Below, in pieces: positions 42,805 to 51,928 of a DNA stretch of 64,000 bases. A model generated the notes under the pieces. The model was not told the DNA's origin. It saw only the letters and a list, made by a program, of their open reading frames with translations, and did no database searches. A program made the position numbers and the translations under genes. Position 1 is the first letter of the stretch; every line of letters starts with the position of its first letter. The stretch is from NCBI RefSeq assembly GCF_002257585.1, contig NZ_CP022743.1, positions 1,178,001 to 1,242,000 of the forward strand, in the 5' to 3' direction. This stretch comes from Mucilaginibacter xinganensis. Lineage in GTDB: Bacteria > Bacteroidota > Bacteroidia > Sphingobacteriales > Sphingobacteriaceae.

Positions 42805-45800
42805 ATGAAACAGATTTACATGCAACTAAAGACCGTAATAACGGTATTGTTATTCTGTCTTGCGCCGGTGCTTTTATTCGGGCAATCAAGAATAGGCGGT
42901 ACAGTTACCGACAGCAAAAAACAACCATTGCCAGGCGTAAGTGTGGTGCTAAAGGGTACCTCAAGAGGTACAGTAACAGACATTAACGGACATTATTCGC
43001 TTACAGCTGAAAAAGGCCAGGTGTTTACTTTTAAATTCCTTGGTTTTGTAACAAAGGACATTACAATAAGCGAGGAGACTAACTATGATGTAACCTTGGT
43101 AGAAGACTTCAAAACCCTAAATGAAGTTGTAGTAACCGCGTTAGGCGTAAAAAGAGAAACCAAGCGACTAGGTTATTCAGTTCAGGAAATTAGTGGATCG
43201 GAGTTGACCAAAGCGCGTGAGCCTAACGCTGTTAATGGTTTAACCGGTAAAATTTCTGGTTTAAACGTCGGTATCAACCAGGAGATTTTAGCAGCCCCAA
43301 CTGTATTACTCAGAGGATCTCCTTTAAATTTCTATGTAGTTGATGGTATTCCAATAAATACCGATACACAGAATATCAGTCCTGACGATATTGATACTTA
43401 TACCGTTTTGAAAGGGCCAACAGCAGCCGCTATTTATGGTAGCCGTGGTATTAATGGTGCAATTTTAATAACTACAAAGAGGGCAAAAAAAGATAGTAAA
43501 GGCTTTACTATTGAGTTTAATTCAAGCACCCAGTTTAATAAAGGTTTTATAGCAATACCAAAAGTTCAAAATTCATACGGTGGTGGTGATTATGACAAAT
43601 ATGCTTTCGGCGATGGAGCCGGCGGTGGTGTTAATGATGGTGACTATGACGTTTGGGGCCCGCGTTTAAATGCTGGTTTACTGCTTCCTCAGTATGACGG
43701 CGCATATGACCCGACCCAAACTTATACTACTACATTTGCTGATGGTTCAAAATTTCAGGGGCATATCAAACCTACACCATGGGTTGCCCGTGGCGTTAAC
43801 AACCTGCAGGGATTTTTACAGACTGGTGTTTTGACCAGCAACAACGTAAGTTTTTCTTCTACATCTGAGAAATCAAACGTTCGTATGTCAATTACTGATG
43901 GTCATCAAACAGGTATTACACCAAATACAAAATTAAATACTGTCAACTTTAACATTCTTGCCAGCTATAACTTTAATAAAAAGTTTAAAGTTGAAGGTAA
44001 CCTAAATTACAACCGTCAATTTACTGATAACATCCCCGATGTTTCTTACGGTCCTAATAGTATCATCTATAATATTGATATCTGGACAGGTGCCGACTGG
44101 AATATTAACGATGTGCGTAACTATTGGCAGCCAGGAAAAGAAGGTATTCAATCTGTATTTGTTGAATACAAGCGTTATCATAACCCATGGTTCCAGAGCT
44201 ATGAATGGTTAAGAGGGCATTACAAAAATGATATCTACGGCTGGGCAGCTTTTACCTATAGCCCAAATAAAGATTTTGACATAACCCTACGTTCCAATGT
44301 TAGTACTTATGATGTTTTAAGGACTGAAAAAGAACCGTTTTCTGCCCACCCTTACGGCGATGAGCATAACCATGGTAACTATCGTGAAGACCGTCGTGAC
44401 CAATTTGATAACAATACTGATTTATTGTTGAAATATAATTTTGATAATATCTTAAAAAGCGGGTTTACGGTTAACGCTTTAGCTGGTTCAACTTTACGTA
44501 CCATGAAATATACTTCATTGTACACATCAACCGACCAGTTATTGATTCATGATGTTTATACTTTCCAAAACTCTATAAATCCGTTGAAGGTTTATAATTT
44601 TGCTTCGGATTTGATTACACTAAGTGAATTTGCATCGGCTGACGTGACTTTCAAGAAGTACTTTACAGTTACCGCCACTGCACGTAACGAAAAGTCGTCT
44701 GCACTGCAAAATCAATCTTATTTTTATCCATCAGTAAGTGCTAGCACACCAATATCTGATTACGTAAAACTTCCTGATTTTATATCTTTCTTTAAAGTTA
44801 GAGCAAGTTATGCTAACGTAAAAGAAGGCGGAACTTCTCCTTATATAGGCCCTGCCGGTAATGCAGCCGGTTATGGATCTACTTACCAAACCAATTACGG
44901 GGGCCCTGGCTACATCTCGTCTCCTCCTGCTTACACTTTAGGCAAATCAAGTGATAACGTAACTGTAGCTTCTGCTCCTACCTATGCAATTGACCCAAGC
45001 TTGAAGCCGTCAACAAGATCAAATTACGAAGCTGGTGCTGATCTTCGTTTCCTTAAAGATCGTTTAGGTTTATCAGGTACGTATTTCATTTACAAAGATG
45101 GTCCTCAGATATTTACAGCCTCAAGTTCAGAAACCAACGGTAGTGCACAAAGCTTTGTAACCAACGGTTTTGCTACAAAACGGACCGGGTTTGAATTTTC
45201 ATTGAATGGCAGTCCTATAGTTACGCCTGATTTAAGGTGGGATGTGTTAGTAAACGTAGGCAGTTACAAAGAAGTTTATGATAAGTTTCCAAGCCAGTTG
45301 AATGGTACTTTTAACCAGTTTTTCCATATTGGCGACCGTGTGGACAAATTGTATGGTGCTGCCGAAGCAAAAGCCCCTGATGGCAGGGTGATACATGATG
45401 CTTCCGGTTTGCCAATGTATTTACCTGTTGCCCAATATCTAGGTAATGCCGACCCTGATTTTAGCTGGGGTATTAATAACAAGTTCAGGTACAAGCAATT
45501 TACCTTGTCATTTCAGTTTGACGGTATGTTTGGTGGTAAAATCCAGGACCGTGTTTACCGTAAATTAATTGAAGGTGGCCGCGGAGCAGTTACAGCTGAA
45601 GGAATAATTGGTGCCGCACGTTTATACGAGTCGCAGCATTGGGGCGACCCAGGATTTAAAGGTGCTGTTTACGCCGATGGTACACCTATGTTAGGCCATG
45701 ATGGAGCGGCACTTGCTGCAGGCAGCCCCGCTATTCAATATGATCCCAAAACTGGTGTTATTACTAACTTAAGCCAGCTAAAATTTGTTGCCAATACAAC

Positions 45801-46122
45801 GCCTGTAAAATATGTGCAGGATTATGTAAGCAGTTTCTATAACGACCCTGAACATACGGTGATCAGCAAAACTTATGCTAAACTGCGGGAAGTGGTAATC
45901 GGTTATTCGCTTTCTAAAAATGTGGTGCAAAAACTACACCTTTCAAAAGTTGACTTCTCTTTGGTAGGTCGTAACCTGCTTTATTTCTTCCATCCCGGCT
46001 ATAAGGATATTGATGTTGATCAGTACCCTGGCCGTGACCAGAACGGAACGCCAAATCGTGAATACAACCTGCAAACACCTACTACCAGGAGTTTTGGGTT
46101 TAACATAAACGTTGTTTATTAA
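42805..46122 (+). CDS. SusC/RagA-family TonB-dependent outer-membrane transporter
   Basis: This 1105-residue protein has a signal peptide (LLFCLAPVLLFGQ), a carboxypeptidase-regulatory-like domain (about 27-105, GGTVTDSKKQPLPGVSVV), the SusC plug (about 115-235, with NEVVVTALGVKRE and VLKGPTAAAIYGSRGING) and a long barrel. It would pull a bulky ligand across the outer membrane with energy from TonB, capped by the SusD lipoprotein encoded 39 bp downstream. The neighbours argue for a phospholipid- or phosphonate-derived ligand rather than a glycan, which is unusual. The 36-bp upstream element is shared with the PhnX-like operon. Confidence 0.95.
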   Translation: MKQIYMQLKTVITVLLFCLAPVLLFGQSRIGGTVTDSKKQPLPGVSVVLKGTSRGTVTDINGHYSLTAEKGQVFTFKFLGFVTKDITISEETNYDVTLVEDFKTLNEVVVTALGVKRETKRLGYSVQEISGSELTKAREPNAVNGLTGKISGLNVGINQEILAAPTVLLRGSPLNFYVVDGIPINTDTQNISPDDIDTYTVLKGPTAAAIYGSRGINGAILITTKRAKKDSKGFTIEFNSSTQFNKGFIAIPKVQNSYGGGDYDKYAFGDGAGGGVNDGDYDVWGPRLNAGLLLPQYDGAYDPTQTYTTTFADGSKFQGHIKPTPWVARGVNNLQGFLQTGVLTSNNVSFSSTSEKSNVRMSITDGHQTGITPNTKLNTVNFNILASYNFNKKFKVEGNLNYNRQFTDNIPDVSYGPNSIIYNIDIWTGADWNINDVRNYWQPGKEGIQSVFVEYKRYHNPWFQSYEWLRGHYKNDIYGWAAFTYSPNKDFDITLRSNVSTYDVLRTEKEPFSAHPYGDEHNHGNYREDRRDQFDNNTDLLLKYNFDNILKSGFTVNALAGSTLRTMKYTSLYTSTDQLLIHDVYTFQNSINPLKVYNFASDLITLSEFASADVTFKKYFTVTATARNEKSSALQNQSYFYPSVSASTPISDYVKLPDFISFFKVRASYANVKEGGTSPYIGPAGNAAGYGSTYQTNYGGPGYISSPPAYTLGKSSDNVTVASAPTYAIDPSLKPSTRSNYEAGADLRFLKDRLGLSGTYFIYKDGPQIFTASSSETNGSAQSFVTNGFATKRTGFEFSLNGSPIVTPDLRWDVLVNVGSYKEVYDKFPSQLNGTFNQFFHIGDRVDKLYGAAEAKAPDGRVIHDASGLPMYLPVAQYLGNADPDFSWGINNKFRYKQFTLSFQFDGMFGGKIQDRVYRKLIEGGRGAVTAEGIIGAARLYESQHWGDPGFKGAVYADGTPMLGHDGAALAAGSPAIQYDPKTGVITNLSQLKFVANTTPVKYVQDYVSSFYNDPEHTVISKTYAKLREVVIGYSLSKNVVQKLHLSKVDFSLVGRNLLYFFHPGYKDIDVDQYPGRDQNGTPNREYNLQTPTTRSFGFNINVVY

Positions 46123-46161
46123 GCTGTTTAGATATTTTTTAACAACTAAAAAAAATTGAAA

Positions 46162-47739
46162 ATGAAATTATTAAAATTAACCATAACTTCCTTAGTGCTC
46201 CTGGTGTCAATATCAGGCTGTAAAAAGGAATTTGATAAGGATGTTGTTAACAGGAACCTTCCTATTACCGGCATTTCTCCATCATTATTATTGCCAAACA
46301 TTGAAGCAGATATGTTTGTGTCGCCCTTTGGAGATGAAGAAAAAGCAGGCCAGTTTACCGCTATTAACTATACTTATTACGGAAGTAACCAGTATTGGAC
46401 AGGCAGTGCGGGCTTCAATTACACAACATTGAATAATGTTGTTGCAATGGAAACTGAAGCCGGAAAATTAAGTGCTACGCTGTCAAAACCGTACCTGGCT
46501 TTAGCTAAATTTTTCAGGGCCTATTATTTTATAAATATGAGCCTTAAAGTTGGTGATGTGCCAATGACCGATGCGTTACAAGGTTTAAAAAATCCTACAC
46601 CTGCGTATGATTCTCAAAAACAAATATTCATTAACTCATTAGCTTTGCTTGAATCAGCAAATACCGATTTAGGCCAAATGAATTCAGTTAATGCGTTAAC
46701 AAGCGGTACCTATTCAATCCCTGCTATTTATGATACGTATTTTGCGGGAGACCTAACCAAATGGCAGAAAGTTGTAAATGCATTCAGGTTAAGAATGCTT
46801 ATCGCTTTGAGTAAGAAAACAAGCGAAACTGATTTGAATATAGCCGGGCAGTTTGCAGCGATATTGTCTAATCCCACTAAATATCCGTTGATGACATCAA
46901 TGAGTGATAATTTACAGCATGTTTATGATGGGGTTTTCTCAATATACCCGAATAGCCCAAGAAATTATGGTAACGATGCAACGCGTGATAACATGGCTGC
47001 AACTTACCTTAACACTTTAGCCTCACTTAAAGACTTACGTGCGCTGGAAGTAGCTGAACCTGCAAGGGGTTTGGGTTTTGCCGATACATCTTACAGTTCA
47101 TTTGTTGGCGGCGCATCAGGCCAGGCATTAAGTGCAATGGCGCAGTTGGTACAGCAGCAAAAAATTTCATTAATAGGCCGCCATCGCTATTATGAAACCT
47201 TAACCGGTGAAAATACATTCATCATAAGTTACCCTGAAATGTGTTTCAACATTGCTGAAGGCATAAACCGGGGCTGGGCAACCGGCGACGCCGAAGGATG
47301 GTATAAGAATGGGATTAATGCCGATTTAGGTTTCTATGGTGTTAAAGATGGTGCCAATTCCATTACTTTCCAAAAAAGCTATTTTGGAATTCTATATGAT
47401 GATATCACCTACACAGTACATTTTAGCTATAACGGATATTACAACCAGCCAACCGTTAAATACGCGGGAAACAACACAGCCGGGTTAAATCAAATATTAA
47501 CACAAAAATATCTTGCTTTTGCCCGTAATTCAGGTTTGGAGGCTTATTATCAGTGGCGCCGTACCGGTGTACCTGCGTTTGATATTGGTCCTGGTAACAC
47601 TGTAAATGGTAAAATACCTTTGCGATACCAATACCCGATAAATGAAAGATCTGCAAATTCGAAAAACTATAATGCAGCTGTGACCAGCCAATACGGTGGT
47701 TCTGACGATATTTACCAGGCGATGTGGTTAATAAAATAG
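46162..47739 (+). CDS. SusD/RagB-family outer-membrane lipoprotein (SusD-like_2 type)
   Basis: This 525-residue lipoprotein starts at the ATG at 46162, with a leader ending in the lipobox VSISGC near residue 20. The N-terminus KKEFDKDVVNRNLPITG and the sequence SPSLLLPNIEADMF resemble the SusD-like_2 branch. Tetratricopeptide-like helices (about 80-230) hold the protein over the SusC barrel, and the C-terminal half supplies the ligand-binding surface. It follows susC by 39 bp. A terminator separates it from the propeller-phosphatase gene. The ligand is unknown. Confidence 0.93.
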   Translation: MKLLKLTITSLVLLVSISGCKKEFDKDVVNRNLPITGISPSLLLPNIEADMFVSPFGDEEKAGQFTAINYTYYGSNQYWTGSAGFNYTTLNNVVAMETEAGKLSATLSKPYLALAKFFRAYYFINMSLKVGDVPMTDALQGLKNPTPAYDSQKQIFINSLALLESANTDLGQMNSVNALTSGTYSIPAIYDTYFAGDLTKWQKVVNAFRLRMLIALSKKTSETDLNIAGQFAAILSNPTKYPLMTSMSDNLQHVYDGVFSIYPNSPRNYGNDATRDNMAATYLNTLASLKDLRALEVAEPARGLGFADTSYSSFVGGASGQALSAMAQLVQQQKISLIGRHRYYETLTGENTFIISYPEMCFNIAEGINRGWATGDAEGWYKNGINADLGFYGVKDGANSITFQKSYFGILYDDITYTVHFSYNGYYNQPTVKYAGNNTAGLNQILTQKYLAFARNSGLEAYYQWRRTGVPAFDIGPGNTVNGKIPLRYQYPINERSANSKNYNAAVTSQYGGSDDIYQAMWLIK

Positions 47740-47751
47740 TACCATTTCCTA

Positions 47752-47790
47752 AAGGAAGCCATCCGCCGAAACCGGGTGGCTTCTTTGTTT
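47752..47790 (+). terminator. Terminator after the SusC/SusD pair
   Basis: AAGGAAGCCATCC (47752 on) pairs with GGGTGGCTTCTTT, followed by GTTTTAT. It probably reduces or ends transcription between susD and the propeller-phosphatase gene. Confidence 0.75.
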
Positions 47791-47870
47791 TATAAATTAT
47801 TTAAAGGTTATACCAGCGCATTTTAGCCCGGTATAAACAAAAGTTTTTTTCTGTTAATATATTTGATACT

Positions 47871-50597
47871 ATGAGAAACAAAATTTTGTCTGTCGCAACA
47901 CTATTGCTTATTGTTGTTTCATTTACCTATGCGCAAAAACAGGCAACCATACTGGAGGTGCCCGGTGTTGATCAGTATTGTAAAATTAACCAGGGTGGGA
48001 TATCCATATTGCCGAGCGGACGTTTTGTGACACCTGCGGGAGAACTGATTCGGATTACTCATGACCCTTTTGGCCTTTCATTATCGCCCGACGGAAAAAA
48101 GGCAATTACCATTCATAATGGCGTAATTACCTTAATTAACCTGAAAACAATGGATGCATTGCGGGTGCCGTCGTACGATAAAACCATTATCTCGCCGGTT
48201 AAGGATGGATCATTTTTGGGCGTTGCTTTTGCTCCCGATTCAAAAACCGTTTACCTGAGCGGCGGCGATAATGGATCTGTTATTATTTATGATACTGAGA
48301 AGTTGAAGATGACAGATTCACTATCCCTTAACGGCAAAGTAAACGGCAAACAATATGAAGATAGCTTCACATCAGACCTGCTGCTGAATAATGCGAATAA
48401 TGAATTGCTGGTGCTTGACCGCGGAAATTTCAGAATGGTGAGGATCGATCTGAAAACAAGGGCAATAACCGCATCTATACCATCAGGAAGGCAGCCTTTC
48501 GGCCTGGCGCTGAGTCCGGATAAAAAAACGGCGTTTGTAGCCAATGTGGGTATGTACTCATACCCGCTGATAAAGGGTGCAACACCGAAAAATGTTGATT
48601 CTATTATGATCAGCCACCATCCTTATGGTAACGATACAAAAGAAGCGATTGAAGGAACAGTGGTTGAAGGGCGCCATATTCCCGGCGTGGGAAGCCCATC
48701 ATCGCCCGAGGCCATGAGCGTTTTTACCATAGACCTGGCATCTAATAAAATTATTAACAAATTTAAAACGGGTTACCAGGTAGGACAAATGATTGAGGGG
48801 GCCGAAGTAGTTGGCGGTGCCAGCCCGAACTCTATTGCGGTGGGCGGGCAGTTGGCTTATGTTACCAATGCCACTAACGACAACATCTCTATTATAGATT
48901 ATAAGAACCACCGCTTAGCGGGAACTATCCCCATTACTACGGACAAAAGGCTGGATCACTACCGCGGGCTGCTGCCTTTTGGTATTTGCCTAAGCAAGGA
49001 TGAAAAAACATTGTACGTGGCATTACTCGGCTTTAACGCTGTAGCTGTTATTGACGTACCTACAAAAACCACCAAAGGGCTTATCCCTACAGGCTGGGGG
49101 CCCTCGCGGGTTAAACTCTCTGCCGACGAGCAGGAGCTTTACATAACCTCGTGCCGTGGCCTGGGTGCGGGGCCAAATGGTGGCAATGGCTTTGTGGCGC
49201 CGCCGCAGGGAACTTACATCGGCGATATTCAACTGGGTCTGTTCCAGAAACTGCCGGTGCCCGACGACGAGAAACTAAAAGCGTACACCAAACAGGTTAT
49301 TAACAATACCTTTTTAAGCAAGGAAGTTGAGATAGACCCGGCTAACCCTTTGCCGGTGTTACCGGGTGCAACGCCAACCCCAATTAAATACATTGTTTAC
49401 ATAACTAAAGAGAACCGTACGTACGACGAGGTTTTGGGGCAACTGAAACACGCCAATGGCGACAGCACACTGGCCCGCTTTGGTGTAAACTGTGAATATA
49501 CTTTGCCTGACGCATTAAAAAGGCAACTGCCAAATTTTAAAGTAACTCCCAACCATGCAAAGGCTGCACAGCAGTTTGCTTTTTCGGATAATTATTATTG
49601 TGACAGTGATGCCTCTATCCACGGGCATCATTGGATGCTTGGTGTAATCCCAAATGAATGGGTGGAAGCAAATTCAAACGTAAGTAAAACGGCCAAAATA
49701 TTTTCAAGCGCTCCGGGAAGGCGTTTCCCGGGATCAACCGGTAGTATGGACCCCGAGGACTATGCAGAACGTGGCGGACTTTGGGAAGCCTTGGAACGCA
49801 AGGGCGTTGCGTTTTACAATTTTGGTGAAGCGAACGAAACGGCACATAACCGCGAACAATGGCAGGACACAGCTACTGGCTCAGGCCACGTGGTAATGGT
49901 ACCAATGCAAAAAGCATTGTTTAAACATACAAGCTACAATTATGCTGGTTTTAATACCAATATTCCTGACCAGTACAGGATGGACCAGTTTGAAGGCGAG
50001 TTTACCAAAATGTGGATCAAAGGGAAGAAAAAAATGCCAGCTTTAATTACCATGCAGGTGCCTAATGACCATACGGCAGACGTAAGGCCGGAAGATGGGT
50101 ATCCTATGAAACAGTCGTTTGTAGCGGACAACGATCTTGCTGTCGGTCGCATATTACACTTCCTTTCCCGCACTAAATATTGGAAAAATATGCTGGTAAT
50201 TATTACCGAAGATGATCCTCAGGGCGGGGTTGACCATATTGATGCTCATCGTTCTATATTGATGCTCGCCGGACCGTATGTTAAAAAGAGATATGTAAGC
50301 CACAAACATGCAAACTTTGGCGCAGTGTTAAAAACCATCTACAATATACTTGGCGTATCTTATGTAAATCAATATGATGCCACAGGCACCCTGTTACAGG
50401 ATTTTTTTACTGCAAAACCTGATTTTACACCCTACACGCTGGAGAAAAATGATACCAGGGTATTTGATGCGCAACAGGCTATGAAAAAGTACAACAAAAC
50501 AGTTGACTGGCGTAAAATTGAAAAAGGCCCCGATATGGATGATGAAGAACACGAACGCAATGAACGTAAACGCCTGGATAAAGGCGACAAAGATTAA
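47871..50597 (+). CDS. Secreted YncE-like beta-propeller fused to a phosphoesterase domain
   Basis: This 908-residue protein has a signal peptide (VATLLLIVVSFTYAQ), a propeller of about 460 residues with repeated phrases such as PFGLSLSPDGKKA, LGVAFAPDSKTVY and PFGICLSKDEKTL, and a phosphoesterase domain (about 500-880) of the same superfamily as the phospholipase C at 37749: KENRTYDEVLG, the NYYCDSDASIHGHHW region, ITEDDPQGGVDHID and HKHANFG supply metal ligands. It probably removes phosphate from head groups in the periplasm. The end is highly charged. It is followed at 13 bp by the glycerophosphodiesterase gene. Confidence 0.9.
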   Translation: MRNKILSVATLLLIVVSFTYAQKQATILEVPGVDQYCKINQGGISILPSGRFVTPAGELIRITHDPFGLSLSPDGKKAITIHNGVITLINLKTMDALRVPSYDKTIISPVKDGSFLGVAFAPDSKTVYLSGGDNGSVIIYDTEKLKMTDSLSLNGKVNGKQYEDSFTSDLLLNNANNELLVLDRGNFRMVRIDLKTRAITASIPSGRQPFGLALSPDKKTAFVANVGMYSYPLIKGATPKNVDSIMISHHPYGNDTKEAIEGTVVEGRHIPGVGSPSSPEAMSVFTIDLASNKIINKFKTGYQVGQMIEGAEVVGGASPNSIAVGGQLAYVTNATNDNISIIDYKNHRLAGTIPITTDKRLDHYRGLLPFGICLSKDEKTLYVALLGFNAVAVIDVPTKTTKGLIPTGWGPSRVKLSADEQELYITSCRGLGAGPNGGNGFVAPPQGTYIGDIQLGLFQKLPVPDDEKLKAYTKQVINNTFLSKEVEIDPANPLPVLPGATPTPIKYIVYITKENRTYDEVLGQLKHANGDSTLARFGVNCEYTLPDALKRQLPNFKVTPNHAKAAQQFAFSDNYYCDSDASIHGHHWMLGVIPNEWVEANSNVSKTAKIFSSAPGRRFPGSTGSMDPEDYAERGGLWEALERKGVAFYNFGEANETAHNREQWQDTATGSGHVVMVPMQKALFKHTSYNYAGFNTNIPDQYRMDQFEGEFTKMWIKGKKKMPALITMQVPNDHTADVRPEDGYPMKQSFVADNDLAVGRILHFLSRTKYWKNMLVIITEDDPQGGVDHIDAHRSILMLAGPYVKKRYVSHKHANFGAVLKTIYNILGVSYVNQYDATGTLLQDFFTAKPDFTPYTLEKNDTRVFDAQQAMKKYNKTVDWRKIEKGPDMDDEEHERNERKRLDKGDKD

Positions 50598-50610
50598 CCA
50601 CGAAAATTAA

Positions 50611-51426
50611 ATGAAGAAGATATACCTGGCGGCAGCTTTGTTGCTGCTGTTAACTGAAACGTATGCCCAAAACCCTGTGCCGGCGGCCAGGCATAAATAT
50701 ATTGTTATTGCACACCGGGGCGACCATACTATTTACCCTGAAAATAGCCTGAAGGGTTATGCCGCAACTATTAAAGACGGTGCTGATTATATAGAGATTG
50801 ACCTGCGAACCACCAGCGATGGTAAACTGGTTAGTATGCACGATGCCAGTATAAACCGGATGACGGAAAGTAAAGGGCTAATTAAAGACTTTACTCTACA
50901 GCAATTGGAAGAACTGAAGGTAAGGGTGAAGAGCAAACCCGATACGGCAACTTACCGAATTCCAACGTTTGAACAGATCCTGAAACTTTGCAGGAATAAA
51001 ATTTACATCTACATAGATTTTAAAGAAGCCGATGCTGCGGCTACGCTGGCCCTCTTAAAACAATACCACATGGAAAGGCAAGTGCTAATTTATATCAACA
51101 AAGCATCACAAATTACAGACTGGCGGAAAACCGACCCCGCCATGCCGCTGATGCTGAGCACGCCTGATAGTGTGAAAGATGCAGCCGGGATGAAAAAATT
51201 TATTGATACCTGGCATCCTGATGTGTTGGATGGTAACTATGATACCTATAACAGCCAAATGCTTGAGTTGGCAGCGACGCTTAAAATCCCGGTTTGGCCC
51301 GATGCCCAGGGCCCGCAGGAAGGCCCGCTGGTTTGGGATAAGGCGATAGCTCTTGGTTTAAAAGGCGTACAAACCGATAACCCGCCTGCTTTGATAAAGT
51401 ATTTGAAAAGCAAGGGGTTGAGGTAA
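50611..51426 (+). CDS. Periplasmic glycerophosphodiester phosphodiesterase
   Basis: This 271-residue protein has a signal peptide (AAALLLLLTETYAQ) and the GDPD signature: H35-R36 in IAHRGD, E44-N45 in PENSLKG, E62/D64 in IEIDLRTT and H77 in SMHDASINR. The enzyme splits deacylated phospholipids into glycerol 3-phosphate and the free alcohol. Starting 13 bp after the propeller-phosphatase gene, it is surely cotranscribed. With the phospholipase C and phosphatase domains it completes a set for stripping lipid head groups outside the cytoplasm. Confidence 0.94.
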   Translation: MKKIYLAAALLLLLTETYAQNPVPAARHKYIVIAHRGDHTIYPENSLKGYAATIKDGADYIEIDLRTTSDGKLVSMHDASINRMTESKGLIKDFTLQQLEELKVRVKSKPDTATYRIPTFEQILKLCRNKIYIYIDFKEADAAATLALLKQYHMERQVLIYINKASQITDWRKTDPAMPLMLSTPDSVKDAAGMKKFIDTWHPDVLDGNYDTYNSQMLELAATLKIPVWPDAQGPQEGPLVWDKAIALGLKGVQTDNPPALIKYLKSKGLR

Positions 51427-51455
51427 GGGAGGAAGTCGCAGAGTTCGGTAGTCTG

Positions 51456-51506
51456 AAAGTCAGAAAAGCAATGTACTCAAACTTTACTTTTCTGACTTTA
51501 TTTTTT
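51456..51506 (+). terminator. Terminator after the glycerophosphodiesterase gene
   Basis: AAAGTCAGAAAAG (51456-51468) pairs with CTTTTCTGACTTT (51487-51499), followed by ATTTTTT. It marks the end of the lipid-degrading island. Confidence 0.88.
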
Positions 51507-51591
51507 AAGCCCGCAAAATCCCGTGTCATATTTTCACCAGTTGAGTCGGAAAATGCCCTCATTTAATGGGCAACGTGTTTTAACTGTCCGC

Positions 51592-51861
51592 TTAATACTC
51601 CGCCATTTCTTCGTCAACATAGCACCAGAGCCAGCGTTCGCCCGGTTCGGCAGAGATCACTACCGGGTGACCGGCTTCTGCAGCGTGTTTGCTGGCATGC
51701 TGGTTTGGTGAACTGTCGCAGCAAAGCGTTACCCCGCAGGTTTGGCAGGTACGCAGGTGCATCCAGCTGCTGTGCGTTTTTATGCATTCTTCACACACAT
51801 AATCTTTAGGCTGCTTAAGAGTTTTAATAGCCGCCAGGTGTTTGCATACTTCGTCTTCCAT
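51592..51861 (-). CDS. UBP-type zinc-finger protein
   Basis: This 89-residue protein is almost entirely a UBP zinc finger, the ubiquitin C-terminus-binding module of eukaryotic deubiquitinases. Zinc ligands are C6 and H8, C23 and C26, C39 and C42, C47, H55/H59 and H65, and the conserved WLWCYVDE segment closes the fold. Bacteria lack ubiquitin, so it must recognise something else. It follows the receiver-thioredoxin-reductase gene by 67 bp in the same direction, probably as an operon. With the kinase at 24011 it forms a trio whose genes I recall as often adjacent in other bacteria. Confidence 0.9.
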   Translation of the reverse strand: MEDEVCKHLAAIKTLKQPKDYVCEECIKTHSSWMHLRTCQTCGVTLCCDSSPNQHASKHAAEAGHPVVISAEPGERWLWCYVDEEMAEY

Positions 51862-51928
51862 GTGGATTATTTTTTTATTATACTAAGATATTGAACCTTT
51901 TAATCTGGCAACACTTCAACTGATTCGA

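Noticed and set aside
47858..47865. TATATTTG box just before the propeller-phosphatase start
   Set aside because: It ends only 5 bp before the ATG, so the transcript would start at or after the start codon; probably a chance match.
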